DNA of 64,000 nt from Flavobacterium sp. SUN052 (GCF_028867935.1 NZ_JAPQNS010000012.1:124001-188000); one strand, 5' to 3'. Counted from the stretch's first letter, positions 18,491 to 27,273 are shown. The notes: generated from the sequence alone by a model not told the origin. A program made the numbers and translations.

Positions 18491-19063
18491 ATGAAAAAGG
18501 TAATTATGATGGGAGTTATGCTAGCAGCTGGCGTAGCTCTGAACACTCAGGCCCAAACAACTAATTCGACGCAAACTCCTACTGGAACAACCAATACCGG
18601 GACAACCGGAACAGGAACAACCAACTCGGGTACGATGAGCAATCCATCGAACACGGGCACAAACTCAGGAACGTACCAGACGCAGCCACCAACCACAGGT
18701 AGCCAAACGGGAACATACCAGACGCAGCCAACCACCACAACTGGTCAATACGGAACTGGTACAACCAACACGCAACAGCCAACAGGCACGTACCAAACGA
18801 ACCCTCAGAACTCGAATACGGGTAACATGAATACGCAGGGAACAACTGGTACTGGCACCACTGGTACAAGTACAACGAACGGTACGTACTCAACCGAGCA
18901 GGACCGGACAATGCAACAAGGCAATACTCGTCGGAGACAGAATAGAAACCGTTCAACAGACCGTACAACTAACCAAACAATGGATAGCATGCAGAATGGC
19001 TCTATGAATCGGTCTAGCGGTAGCGGTACAACGACAACGCCACGTAGCCGTACCAATCAGTAA
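18491..19063 (+). CDS. Secreted Thr/Gly/Asn/Gln-rich low-complexity protein
   Basis: A 190-residue protein with a clear signal peptide (MKKVIMMGVMLAAGVALNTQAQ, cleaved after about residue 22). The rest is almost entirely Thr, Gly, Asn, Gln, Ser and Pro, with repeats of GTYQTQP/GTYQTNP and GTTGTGTT. The C-terminal 50 residues are richer in Arg and Asn (RRRQNRNRSTDRTTNQ). It has no recognisable fold and is likely disordered and exported. Part of the repeat could expand or contract by recombination. It precedes another small secreted protein, from which it is separated by a terminator. Confidence 0.75.
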   Translation: MKKVIMMGVMLAAGVALNTQAQTTNSTQTPTGTTNTGTTGTGTTNSGTMSNPSNTGTNSGTYQTQPPTTGSQTGTYQTQPTTTTGQYGTGTTNTQQPTGTYQTNPQNSNTGNMNTQGTTGTGTTGTSTTNGTYSTEQDRTMQQGNTRRRQNRNRSTDRTTNQTMDSMQNGSMNRSSGSGTTTTPRSRTNQ

Positions 19064-19118
19064 TATTAGTGATCGATAATCGATCGGTATTAATCCATAA
19101 ATGTGAACCCGTGATAGC

Positions 19119-19150
19119 AAAGCCGGATAGAGCACGTCTCGTCCGGCTTT
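19119..19150 (+). terminator. Intrinsic terminator after low-complexity protein gene
   Basis: Inverted repeat AAAGCCGGA (19119-19127) / TCCGGCTTT (19142-19150) with a 14-base loop, followed by a T-rich stretch. Confidence 0.75.
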
Positions 19151-19171
19151 ACTTTTAAACTATACTCAGCC

Positions 19172-19432
19172 ATGAAAAATGTTCTTATTGCTGCATTTGG
19201 CTTGCTGTTAGCAGGCAGTGTGGCCCAGGCGCAAAATCAGTCGCCAACTATGCAGCAATCGACCTCAACGCCAAACACCCGGCAGTCGAACCCGGTGAAG
19301 CCACAAGTAAAGCCTGTTAATCCAAACCAGAATCGTGAAGTGCCCCGAGACACAGCCCGACGGACTGGTCAGCGGCTCCGGCCCGACTCGCTCCGGCGCG
19401 GGGGAGCGGTGAAGGTAGATACCATCCGATAG
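19172..19432 (+). CDS. Small secreted Pro/Arg-rich protein
   Basis: An 86-residue protein with a signal peptide ending at VAQAQ (about residue 21). The mature ~65 residues are rich in Pro, Asn, Gln, Arg and Val, with VKPQVKPVNPNQNREVP and a basic end. No family is recognised. It lies between two terminators, so it is likely its own short transcript. The codon usage and the clean signal peptide argue that it is a real gene. Confidence 0.6.
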   Translation: MKNVLIAAFGLLLAGSVAQAQNQSPTMQQSTSTPNTRQSNPVKPQVKPVNPNQNREVPRDTARRTGQRLRPDSLRRGGAVKVDTIR

Positions 19433-19444
19433 TTGTATATTGTT

Positions 19445-19476
19445 GCCAAAATCCGCCAATGGATTTTGGCTTTTTT
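19445..19476 (+). terminator. Intrinsic terminator abutting the next start codon
   Basis: A perfect 10-base stem GCCAAAATCC (19445-19454) / GGATTTTGGC (19461-19470) with a six-base loop, followed by six T (19471-19476). The next gene's ATG begins at 19477, directly after the T run. Confidence 0.8.
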
Positions 19477-19908
19477 ATGCAAAAACTACTTGTCGCTTTT
19501 ATTCTTTTGCTGGCATTTAGCCAGACTCATGCCCAGACAGCCGCCGACCGCCGGACTATTCTGGCCATTCTTGACCGCCAAACAGCCGACTGGAATGCGG
19601 GTAAGGTTGAAGAATTTATGAATGGATACTGGCAATCAGATTCCCTTACGTTTGTGGGTAAAGTAGGCGTCACGAAAGGTTATGCCGGAACATTGGCCAG
19701 TTATAAAAAACGGTATCCCGACCGGGCAACAATGGGTACCCTCAAGTTCGATATTCTTAAACTAGAGTTTCAGGCACCGGGGGTAGCTTATGTGATTGGT
19801 CGCTGGCACTTAACCCGCCCCCAGGTTGGCGATGCAGGGGGTCATTATACGCTTCTATGGCGCAAAATTAAGGGACAGTGGGTGATCGTGAGTGATCATT
19901 CGAGTTAA
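19477..19908 (+). CDS. Secreted NTF2-like (DUF4440/SnoaL-type) protein
   Basis: A 143-residue protein with a signal peptide (MQKLLVAFILLLAFSQTHAQ) followed by a single NTF2-like alpha+beta barrel. The opening ILAILDRQTADWNAGKVEEFMNGY helix pair and the closing GGHYTLLWRKIKGQWVIVSDHS strands are typical of DUF4440. Family members are ligand-binding or enzymatic; no catalytic residues can be assigned. I chose ATG 19477 because it begins the signal peptide; an in-frame ATG at 19459 lies in the terminator loop. The 3' end overlaps the convergent acyltransferase gene by 41 bases. Confidence 0.85.
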   Translation: MQKLLVAFILLLAFSQTHAQTAADRRTILAILDRQTADWNAGKVEEFMNGYWQSDSLTFVGKVGVTKGYAGTLASYKKRYPDRATMGTLKFDILKLEFQAPGVAYVIGRWHLTRPQVGDAGGHYTLLWRKIKGQWVIVSDHSS

Positions 19909-21109
19909 CTGCTTCGGTGATATGCGGCTCCCGTTTCGACAGGCGGTCACGGAGCGAAGTCATGGGAAGTTCGTAGTATTTATACAACAACGTTGACAGC
20001 CCAATGCTAACTACCCAGAACAACGCTATTTTAGCATAACCTGCCGCAAGCGAGGTTGTCGGTATATGCTCAACCAGCAGGATCATGATAGGCGATAGGT
20101 TCAGTAGGTAGAGCGAGTATGAAATCAGGCTGATATGCGTGATGGCACGGGGAATCAACCCCGAAGCCGTGCGCCAGTTATCCATTCGTGGAATCAGCAA
20201 CATCATACTCAGGCCAATGACTGCGAAATAGAAGGTTCGTTTGTAAAAAACGTAACTTGGGTAGATACCGGCGTCAACATAAAATGCCAGTACTAAAATA
20301 GACGCTGTAAAAGCTGTCAGGATAGTCATGGTCAGGCCAACCCAGAAGGCGTTATGCTGGGCCAATGGGCCACGCCAGAACATGGGATGATACTGTTTTG
20401 TGTAAGCAGCCAGTACCCCATAAGCAATTGCATCGAGCCGGGTAACAACAATTCCCCGAAAGCCTAACTCTCCCTCTGTAATCGGGTGTTGTATAGCCAG
20501 TATTAACCGAAACAGGTTGGTGCCTAGAATCACTGTTAAAATTACCGCCAGCACAACATTTTGCCGCGACCAGCTTGCCGGGCGAAATGAGTGCCAGCCC
20601 AATAATAACAGTGGTATGATTAAATACGACCACTCTTCGATGGCCAAACTCCAGGTTTCAGGGAAAAAATCGGGGACGTAATGAGAAAAGTTTTGCAGGA
20701 AAACAAAATAACTGGCCAAAGTCCGTTTACCCGGTAATGTGTTAGCTAGCCCGCTTCGCCAGGCTCGTAATAGGTTGGCACTAATGAGCAGAATCAGGAC
20801 GAAGTAATAGGTAGGCAATGTTCTAAACCAGCGCCGAGCCCAGAAATTCAGAATAATAGGACCGCTTATTTTTTGCTCCTGCTCGTAGATCCGAATTAGA
20901 ATCCCTCCAATTAAAAAGCCACTCAGCACAAAAAATAACTCAACCCCATCAGGTAAAAATTGATGCAGCAAACCACCTTGGCGATATTGCCCAAGCGCTA
21001 CACCAGAATGTGCATCCACAACAATTAAAATAGCAGCTGCCCGGAGGACATCAAGCCCAAATACGCGCTTTTGTGAAGCGATATTCAACGAAAACAAACC
21101 GTTCAGCAT
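19868..21109 (-). CDS. Acyltransferase 3 family membrane protein (OafA/YrhL type)
   Basis: A 413-residue inner-membrane protein with about ten hydrophobic segments. The N-terminal GLDVLRAAAILIVVDAHS contains the family R-x10-H pattern (the catalytic-type histidine in DAHS), and ELFFVLSGFLIGGIL follows. Such enzymes O-acylate sugars of LPS, exopolysaccharide or other surface molecules on the periplasmic side. It is isolated from the polysaccharide operon by about 10 kb but could decorate its product. It overlaps the convergent NTF2-like gene by 41 bases. Confidence 0.88.
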   Translation of the reverse strand: MLNGLFSLNIASQKRVFGLDVLRAAAILIVVDAHSGVALGQYRQGGLLHQFLPDGVELFFVLSGFLIGGILIRIYEQEQKISGPIILNFWARRWFRTLPTYYFVLILLISANLLRAWRSGLANTLPGKRTLASYFVFLQNFSHYVPDFFPETWSLAIEEWSYLIIPLLLLGWHSFRPASWSRQNVVLAVILTVILGTNLFRLILAIQHPITEGELGFRGIVVTRLDAIAYGVLAAYTKQYHPMFWRGPLAQHNAFWVGLTMTILTAFTASILVLAFYVDAGIYPSYVFYKRTFYFAVIGLSMMLLIPRMDNWRTASGLIPRAITHISLISYSLYLLNLSPIMILLVEHIPTTSLAAGYAKIALFWVVSIGLSTLLYKYYELPMTSLRDRLSKREPHITEAVNSNDHSRSPTVP

Positions 21110-21231
21110 ATATAAACAGACCCGTCTAGGGCGGGCTTTCTGGTTACAAAGCTACGGGCTAAATCGTAAGAGCCCGTAGAATCTTATTTAGATGCCGTAA
21201 TTTGCCGATTGGTTCTAAACTCATAGTTAGT

Positions 21232-21645
21232 ATGACTCCAGAATTTGCCCTTCAGGCAACGCATAAACATGCTTTTCGATTTTCTCAGACCGACGTGGAA
21301 GCCTTTGCCCGTGTTACCGGCGATAACAATCCTTTGCACTTAGATGCAGACTTTGCGGCCAAAACCCCTTTCAAACGCCCTATCATCCACGGTATGCTAG
21401 GAGCCAGTATCTTCACAAAAGTATTGGGTACGGAGTTTCCAGGCTATGGCTCGATTTATATGTCGCAAACGACGGAGTTTCTTAGGCCAATGTTTGTGGA
21501 TACGGACTACGAGGCCACGTTTACGGTGCAAACTATTAATCCCGAAAAACACGTTGCCGAAATTCTCGGCGAAATCCGGGACAAGCAAACCGGTAAAGTG
21601 ACCACACGAGGCATGGCGACATTGATGCATCGGGAAAAGATTTGA
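21232..21645 (+). CDS. MaoC family dehydratase, (R)-enoyl-CoA hydratase-like
   Basis: A 137-residue hot-dog-fold protein. The hydratase-2 motif with catalytic Asp and His is seen in VTGDNNPLHLDADFA (D-x4-H), and RPIIHGMLGASIF follows. It probably hydrates trans-2-enoyl-CoA or a related thioester. I chose the ATG at 21232; the open frame extends to a TTG ten codons upstream, outside the family. A strong bidirectional terminator follows. Possible links to fatty-acid or branched-chain CoA metabolism are inferred from the family only. Confidence 0.88.
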   Translation: MTPEFALQATHKHAFRFSQTDVEAFARVTGDNNPLHLDADFAAKTPFKRPIIHGMLGASIFTKVLGTEFPGYGSIYMSQTTEFLRPMFVDTDYEATFTVQTINPEKHVAEILGEIRDKQTGKVTTRGMATLMHREKI

Positions 21646-21649
21646 ATGC

Positions 21650-21681
21650 AAAAGGCCCGCCGATTAATCAGCGGGCCTTTT
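21650..21681. terminator. Bidirectional intrinsic terminator
   Basis: An 11-base stem AAAAGGCCCGC (21650-21660) / GCGGGCCTTTT (21671-21681) with a ten-base loop, lying between the convergent MaoC and Hc1-like genes. Confidence 0.9.
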
Positions 21682-21706
21682 GCTTAGTGTAGAACAAACG
21701 GGGCTC

Positions 21707-21889
21707 TTATTTAGCAGCCGTGTTCTTGGTTTCCTGAACTTCCGAGCGAATCTGCTGGGCCAACGTCTTCAGGTCTTGCATGCCTTTGCGTACACGCGTG
21801 CCGGCAGCCTGGTTGTTCTTGTCGTAGAATTTGTCGAAATCGCCCTCCAGTGACATCACCAGATTTTTTACTTCATCGAATCGTCCCAT
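21707..21889 (-). CDS. Short histone H1-like (Hc1 family) protein
   Basis: A 60-residue, helix-rich, charged protein (GRFDEVKNLVMSLEGDFDKFYD, then GTRVRKGMQDLKTLAQQIR). It resembles the short Hc1-like proteins annotated as histone H1 in many Cytophagales. Unlike chlamydial Hc1, it lacks the long Lys-rich tail and is only weakly basic, so DNA binding should not be assumed. It is flanked by terminators on both sides and is likely monocistronic. Confidence 0.7.
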   Translation of the reverse strand: MGRFDEVKNLVMSLEGDFDKFYDKNNQAAGTRVRKGMQDLKTLAQQIRSEVQETKNTAAK

Positions 21890-21915
21890 GATAGTACGGA
21901 TGAGGTTTAGTTGTT

Positions 21916-21970
21916 AAAAAAATGCCCTAAATCCGCTAGAAACGCGGTTTTCGGCTGAAATTTAGGCATT
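21916..21970 (-). terminator. Intrinsic terminator after the PLP acyltransferase gene
   Basis: On the minus strand, AATGCCTAAAT and ATTTAGGGCATT pair with one bulge and enclose a second small CCGC/GCGG hairpin. A run of seven T follows. It lies downstream of the gene ending at 22036 and just upstream of the Hc1-like gene. Confidence 0.7.
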
Positions 21971-22035
21971 CTTACATACAACGCAATAGGGAAGGCAAAA
22001 AATTACCCGAAAAATGCAAAATTTGTTACTTAACC

Positions 22036-23340
22036 TTATTCAGCGGATGATTCTGTCGATACTTCCAGAGCTTCTTCGAGGGTCGGAGCAGCTACAACCT
22101 GCTTATACACGCCATTTTTGAGGTTTTCGGCCACTTCGCTGAAAACGTTCAGTGTATACTCAACATCATCGAGCGAATGAGCCGAGGTTGGAATTACTCG
22201 TAGCATAATAACGCCTTTCGGAACAACTGGGTAAACGACGATCGAGCAGAACACGCCATGAGTTTCGCGGAGGTCGCGCACCATAGCCGTTGCTTCGGCC
22301 ACACCACCCTCGCTTTGGAGCAATACCGGTGTCACCGGGGAGGTTGTATCGCCAATGTTGAAACCACGTGCCCGCAATCCATTTTGTAAAGCCCGCACAT
22401 TCTCCCAGAGCTTCTCCCGAAGTTCCGGGTGTTGCTGAATTATATCGAGCCGTTTCATGGCACCGGTCACATACGGCATTGGCAGCGCTTTAGCATAGGT
22501 CTGTGAGCGCATGTTATATTTCAGGTACATGATGATGTCGCGATCACCAGCGATAAACGCGCCAATGGCCGCCATCGACTTGGCAAACGTTGAGAAGTAC
22601 AAATCGATGCCATCCTGGCAACCCTGCATTTCGCCTACGCCTGCACCGGTCTCGCCCATGGTGCCGAAACCATGTGCATCGTCGACCAATAACCGGAATT
22701 GATATTTTTCTTTCAGGGCTACAATTTCGTTCAGGCTACCTACTTTGCCCGACATACCGAAAACGCCTTCGGTAATAACCAGAATACTCCCCCCCTTTTC
22801 GGCGGCTTTCCGTTCGGCCCGCTGAAGATTTTTCTCCAGGCTGGCCATATCGTTATGGTTGAATTTATAGTACTCGCCTAACTTGGCTTTGTGCAACCGG
22901 ATGCCATCGATCAAACAAGCATGACATTCGGCATCGTACACAATTACGTCACGGTGATCCACAACGGCTTCAATAGCCGACATCACGCCCTGATAACCGT
23001 AGTTGAGTAAAAACGCATCTTCTTTACCAACAAACGTGGCTAACCGCTGCTCTAGCTCTTCGTGCAGATCGGAATTACCCGACATCATGCGAGCGCCCAT
23101 TGGATAAGCCAAACCCCATTCCGCAGCCGCTTCTGCGTCAACTTGCCGTACTTCGGGATGGTTTGCCAAACCTAAATAGTTATTTAAACTCCAGTTCAGC
23201 ATTCGTTTTCCCCGAAATTGCATATGCGGACCGAGGTCACCCTCTAATTTCGGAAAAGCAAAATAATGGTGTCCACTAAACTCTTTCGCCGAGGAGCCAA
23301 TAGGGCCGGGGTTCGTGCGTAGTTTCTCAAATAAATCCAC
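22036..23340 (-). CDS. Alpha-oxoamine synthase family PLP enzyme (serine palmitoyltransferase/KBL/BioF-like)
   Basis: A 434-residue fold-type I enzyme that condenses an amino acid with an acyl-CoA thioester, releasing CO2. NNYLGLANHPEV, DAECHACLIDG, LLVDDAHGFGTMG (D220/D221, H223) and the lysine in FSTFAKSMAAIG (K254) are all present. Candidates are serine palmitoyltransferase (sphingolipids are made by many Bacteroidota), 2-amino-3-ketobutyrate CoA ligase or 8-amino-7-oxononanoate synthase. Sequence alone does not decide, and bioA is 5 kb away. The start is GTG at 23340; a stop lies a few codons upstream and no ATG is available before residue 40. Confidence 0.88.
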   Translation of the reverse strand: MDLFEKLRTNPGPIGSSAKEFSGHHYFAFPKLEGDLGPHMQFRGKRMLNWSLNNYLGLANHPEVRQVDAEAAAEWGLAYPMGARMMSGNSDLHEELEQRLATFVGKEDAFLLNYGYQGVMSAIEAVVDHRDVIVYDAECHACLIDGIRLHKAKLGEYYKFNHNDMASLEKNLQRAERKAAEKGGSILVITEGVFGMSGKVGSLNEIVALKEKYQFRLLVDDAHGFGTMGETGAGVGEMQGCQDGIDLYFSTFAKSMAAIGAFIAGDRDIIMYLKYNMRSQTYAKALPMPYVTGAMKRLDIIQQHPELREKLWENVRALQNGLRARGFNIGDTTSPVTPVLLQSEGGVAEATAMVRDLRETHGVFCSIVVYPVVPKGVIMLRVIPTSAHSLDDVEYTLNVFSEVAENLKNGVYKQVVAAPTLEEALEVSTESSAE

Positions 23341-23616
23341 TTTCCAGGACTGTTTAATAGGTTATATGCTTGTTTCTAAGCGAAATAGGCGCGTCGTATA
23401 GTCGATAAGTGCAAAAATACAGCAAATGTTCCCAACGGACAATGGTAGTTTCTAAAATTCAATGCAACGAACAATTCAGCCCGTTTGACTAATTTGCAGC
23501 CTGTACAACGAACCGGGTCGCCAGCGCTCTGGCACTCCGTTGAGCCGTCGGGCTAAAATTTATTGAGCATCGATTCGCCTAATGGCCCAACGACACAGCG
23601 CTCTTTATACATCAAT

Positions 23617-25113
23617 ATGCCAAGCATCCGCAAACTACTCGTTGCTAACCGGGGCGAAATCGCTCTTCGTATTATGCGCACCTGCCGCGAAATGGGTATC
23701 CAGACCGTGGCAATCTATTCTGAAGTCGACCGCCACGCCCTGCATGTTCGCTATGCCGATGAGGCCGTATGCGTAGGGCCAGCTCCTTCATCAGAATCCT
23801 ATCTTAAGGCCGATGTAATTATTGATGTCTGTCGGCAGTTGGGAGTCGATGCAATTCACCCCGGCTACGGGTTTCTGTCAGAGAACGCCAATTTTGCTAG
23901 GCTGGTACGCGAGGCCGGATTGATTTTTGTTGGCCCCTCACCTGAAAGTATCGAGGTAATGGGTAGCAAATTGGCCGCAAAAGCGGCCGTAGCCACCTAC
24001 AATATCCCAATGGTGCCCGGAACCCCGTCGGCCATTACCGACAGGGCCGAAGCGAAAGTGATTTCTGCCCAGATTGGCTACCCAATTCTGATAAAAGCCA
24101 GCGCGGGGGGCGGGGGTAAGGGGATGCGGATTGTAGAACGTGACGAGGAATTCGACGAACAGATGGACCGAGCCGTAAGCGAGGCCATTTCGGCTTTTGG
24201 CGACGGGTCCGTATTTATTGAGAAGTACGTTACCTCACCCCGACACGTCGAGATTCAGGTGCTGGGCGATCAACACGGCAATATCATTCATTTATTCGAG
24301 CGGGAGTGCTCGGTGCAACGTCGGCACCAGAAAGTGATCGAAGAGGCCCCCTCGGCGGTGCTGACACCCGAAATCCGGGCCGAAATGGGCCGGTGCGCGG
24401 TGGATGTGGCCCGTGCGTGTGGCTATTATGGAGCTGGTACTGTGGAATTCATTGTCGACAACGATCTGAATTTCTATTTCCTCGAAATGAACACCCGTTT
24501 ACAGGTAGAACATCCGGTCACGGAGCTGATTACAGGGGTCGATCTCGTAAAACAGATGATCTATATTGCTGAAGGAAAAACCCTCCCGATAAAGCAGGAA
24601 GATTTGCACATAAAGGGTCACGCGGTAGAGGTGCGGGTATACGCCGAAGACCCAGCTAACAACTTCCTGCCCGATGTGGGGACTTTACAAACCTACGTGC
24701 GGCCGCAGGGCAACGGTGTTCGGGTAGACGATGGCTTTGAGCAAGGCATGGAAATTCCGATTTATTATGATCCAATGATTGCCAAACTTATTACCTACGG
24801 CAACGACCGCCCTGAGGCTATCGACAAGATGGTTCGGGCCATTGACGAATACCAAATCACGGGTGTTCAGACAACCTTGCCCTTCTGTCGTTACGTGATG
24901 AAGCATGAAGCGTTCACATCGGGGAATTTCGATACGCATTTTGTGAGCCGCTATTTCACACCCGACGTGTTGAAAACCATGCCCGACGAAATGGAAACGC
25001 AACTAGCGGCTGTGTTGGCTGCGAAATTGTTTCAGGATCATAAGCCCACAACGAAAGCAATTGGTAGCCAGCCCGAGGGAAGCCGGAGTAGATGGCGCGA
25101 ACGCTCCCGTTAA
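23617..25113 (+). CDS. Biotin carboxylase subunit of an acyl-CoA carboxylase
   Basis: An ATP-grasp enzyme that carboxylates biotin on a carrier protein, the first half-reaction of acetyl- or propionyl-CoA carboxylase. KLLVANRGEIALRIMRTC opens the N-terminal domain. KASAGGGGKGMRIV is the ATP-binding glycine loop, and FLEMNTRLQVEHPVTE holds the metal- and bicarbonate-binding residues. At 498 residues it exceeds the ~450 of E. coli AccC and better fits the propionyl/acyl-CoA carboxylase biotin carboxylase subunits. No biotinyl domain is attached; the C-terminus ends in a basic tail (SRSRWRERSR). I chose ATG 23617; the frame is open upstream to a TTG. Carrier and carboxyltransferase subunits are not in view. 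Confidence 0.93.
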   Translation: MPSIRKLLVANRGEIALRIMRTCREMGIQTVAIYSEVDRHALHVRYADEAVCVGPAPSSESYLKADVIIDVCRQLGVDAIHPGYGFLSENANFARLVREAGLIFVGPSPESIEVMGSKLAAKAAVATYNIPMVPGTPSAITDRAEAKVISAQIGYPILIKASAGGGGKGMRIVERDEEFDEQMDRAVSEAISAFGDGSVFIEKYVTSPRHVEIQVLGDQHGNIIHLFERECSVQRRHQKVIEEAPSAVLTPEIRAEMGRCAVDVARACGYYGAGTVEFIVDNDLNFYFLEMNTRLQVEHPVTELITGVDLVKQMIYIAEGKTLPIKQEDLHIKGHAVEVRVYAEDPANNFLPDVGTLQTYVRPQGNGVRVDDGFEQGMEIPIYYDPMIAKLITYGNDRPEAIDKMVRAIDEYQITGVQTTLPFCRYVMKHEAFTSGNFDTHFVSRYFTPDVLKTMPDEMETQLAAVLAAKLFQDHKPTTKAIGSQPEGSRSRWRERSR

Positions 25114-25158
25114 TTTTTTATTTTTCACAACAATAGACCCGTAACCCTACAAACGTTG

Positions 25159-25166
25159 TACCTTTG
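25159..25166 (+). promoter_or_regulatory. Bacteroidota -7 promoter element for the aminotransferase gene
   Basis: TACCTTTG, an exact TAnnTTTG, 40 bases before the ATG at 25207. No good -33 TTTG at the usual distance. Confidence 0.6.
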
Positions 25167-25206
25167 CGGTCAGTTTATTGTCATTTTACCAATAACATTT
25201 CCTGTC

Positions 25207-26424
25207 ATGTCTGCAATGCTCGAAGCCACCCATCAGTTAGCTGATCGGATCAATGCGCTGGAGGAGTCCTCCACGCTGGCGATGACTAAAAAAGCTCGTG
25301 AGCTGGCCGCTCAGGGCCATGCCGTAATCAGCCTCAGTGTTGGAGAGCCTGATTTCAAAACGCCAAAACACATTTGCGACGCAGCCAAAAAAGCCATTGA
25401 TGATGGTTTCCACGGCTATTCGCCTGTACCAGGCTATCCTGATCTCCGTAAAGCTATTGCAGACAAGTTTAAACGGGACAATAATATCAACTGGAAACCC
25501 GAAAATATTGTGGTTTCTACAGGTGCCAAGCATTCACTGGCCAACGTAATCAGTGTATTGGTGAACCCCGGCGATGAAGTAATCATTTTTGCACCATACT
25601 GGGTTAGCTACTCCGAAATGGTGAAGCTGGCCGAAGGACATTCGGTTGTGTTGGAAGGTGCCTTTGATAACGAATTCAAAGTGACTCCAGAGCAATTCGA
25701 GGCCGCCATTACCGACCGGACTAAAGTGGTAATGTTTGCTTCGCCAAACAACCCGACGGGATCAGTATATACCGAAGCCGAACTCCGCGCTATTGGAGAA
25801 GTAGTAGCCCGGCACGAGAACGTGTATGTGCTAGCCGACGAAATCTACGAATACATTAACTTTACCGACGAAGGCCATTTCAGCATCGGTTCTATCCCTG
25901 AAATTTCAGATCGGGTTATCACAGTCAATGGTGTCGCAAAAGGCTTCGCCATGACGGGCTGGCGCGTTGGCTACATTGGTGCAGCCAAGTGGATTGCCGA
26001 TGGCGTTGACAAGCTTCAGGGCCAGGTTACTTCAGGCACAAACTCGATTGCTCAAAAAGCGACCGTGGCGGCTCTTACCGGTCCTATGGAGCCAACCTAC
26101 GCCATGACCGAAGCCTACAAGCGTCGGCGCGACTTGGTAGTTGGCTTACTTAAAGAAATTCCAGGGTTCAAAGTCAACGTGCCAACAGGTGCGTTCTATG
26201 CGTTCCCCGACATCAGTGCCTACTATGGCAAATCGGATGGAAACACAACGATCAACGATTCCGACGATTTTGCCGAATGGCTCCTCAATACGGCTTATGT
26301 TTCTACAGTGGCCGGATCAGGTTTTGGCGCTCCCAACTGTCTTCGTATCAGCACGGCCGCTGCTGATGAAAATTTAGTAGAAGCCGTTCGTCGAATCAAG
26401 GAAGCTGTAGCTAAGTTGAATTAA
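25207..26424 (+). CDS. Class I/II pyridoxal-phosphate aminotransferase, aspartate aminotransferase-like
   Basis: A 405-residue fold-type I aminotransferase of subgroup I-gamma. SVGEPDFKTP binds the substrate carboxylate, FASPNNPTGSVY and LADEIYEYINF hold the PLP-contacting Asn and Asp-x-x-Tyr, and the Schiff-base lysine is in NGVAKGFAMTGWRVGY. It most likely interconverts aspartate and oxaloacetate, though prephenate or other acceptors occur in this subgroup. I chose ATG 25207; the frame is open through the promoter to a TTG. It has its own promoter element and a perfect terminator. Confidence 0.92.
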   Translation: MSAMLEATHQLADRINALEESSTLAMTKKARELAAQGHAVISLSVGEPDFKTPKHICDAAKKAIDDGFHGYSPVPGYPDLRKAIADKFKRDNNINWKPENIVVSTGAKHSLANVISVLVNPGDEVIIFAPYWVSYSEMVKLAEGHSVVLEGAFDNEFKVTPEQFEAAITDRTKVVMFASPNNPTGSVYTEAELRAIGEVVARHENVYVLADEIYEYINFTDEGHFSIGSIPEISDRVITVNGVAKGFAMTGWRVGYIGAAKWIADGVDKLQGQVTSGTNSIAQKATVAALTGPMEPTYAMTEAYKRRRDLVVGLLKEIPGFKVNVPTGAFYAFPDISAYYGKSDGNTTINDSDDFAEWLLNTAYVSTVAGSGFGAPNCLRISTAAADENLVEAVRRIKEAVAKLN

Positions 26425-26443
26425 TACAGTCAGTTGACTCATT

Positions 26444-26485
26444 GCACAAAAAAAGCCCAGCCTGATAGCTGGGCTTTTTTTGTGC
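26444..26485 (+). terminator. Intrinsic terminator of the aminotransferase gene
   Basis: A perfect 18-base stem (26444-26461 / 26468-26485) with a six-base loop. The GCCCAGC core is flanked by seven A and seven T. Confidence 0.95.
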
Positions 26486-26593
26486 GGTGCGTGCCGTTTA
26501 TGTTCTCTTTTACCGTAAATTGAGGTGAAGTAAATGAACAAGGCTGACTATAAATAGTCCCCTGTTGTTTGCACCCTCGAAGCAAACCAAACG

Positions 26594-27253
26594 ATGAAAG
26601 GAAACGACCTCGATTTATATTTGAGCTTAGGCTATTTCCGAATGCAGCAGGATATGTTTACGTGCCGTTACGTGGTTTTCGACACTACGTTTAGCGCCGT
26701 GCATTGGCTCCGTATCGACTTGGCAAAGGCTCAACTTGGCAAAAAACAACGCGCACTACTCCGAAATAAAGAGAAATTCTCTGTTCAGATAAAGCCCCTC
26801 GTATTATCGGAAGAAATTGAAGCGCTCTACGCTTTGTACCGGGGTTCAGTAGATTTTGATGCTCCCCCAACGGTAGATGCCTGTCTGTTTAACGGTGCCA
26901 CCTATAATGTATTCGACACCTATGCTGTTGAAATACGAGATAACAATCAGTTAATTGCAGTCGGCATTTTTGATAATGGAAGCGAAAGCATTGCTGGTAT
27001 CATGAATTGCTACCACCCAGCTTACTATAAATATAGCTTAGGCAAATGCCTCATGCTGCTGAAGATGGAATATGCCCAGCAACAGCAAAAAGCCTATTAC
27101 TACCCCGGCTATTTAGCCAGCGATTACCCAAAACTTAACTACAAGCTATTTGCCTGCGAAGCTGCTACTGAGGTCTACGATGATAATACGGGTGACTGGT
27201 ACCCATTCTCGTGGGAACGAGTCGCCATGCTACTAGAAGGCAATGAGAGGTAA
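26594..27253 (+). CDS. Arginyl-tRNA--protein transferase-like protein (ATE C-terminal type)
   Basis: A 219-residue protein resembling the C-terminal, GNAT-like domain of arginyltransferases, which add Arg or Leu from tRNA to protein N-termini to mark them for degradation. Supporting blocks are YAVEIRDNNQLIAVGIFD, YHPAYYKYSLGKCLMLLKME and AYYYPGYLASDYPKLNYK, matching the ATE order of a central sheet, a Ser-Leu-Gly helix and an aromatic-rich end. The N-terminal Cys-rich ATE domain is reduced to about 30 residues (FRMQQDMFTCRY). It could instead be another GNAT enzyme. It ends at a strong bidirectional terminator. Confidence 0.6.
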   Translation: MKGNDLDLYLSLGYFRMQQDMFTCRYVVFDTTFSAVHWLRIDLAKAQLGKKQRALLRNKEKFSVQIKPLVLSEEIEALYALYRGSVDFDAPPTVDACLFNGATYNVFDTYAVEIRDNNQLIAVGIFDNGSESIAGIMNCYHPAYYKYSLGKCLMLLKMEYAQQQQKAYYYPGYLASDYPKLNYKLFACEAATEVYDDNTGDWYPFSWERVAMLLEGNER

Positions 27254-27273
27254 TTCAACAAAGCTTGCCAGTA

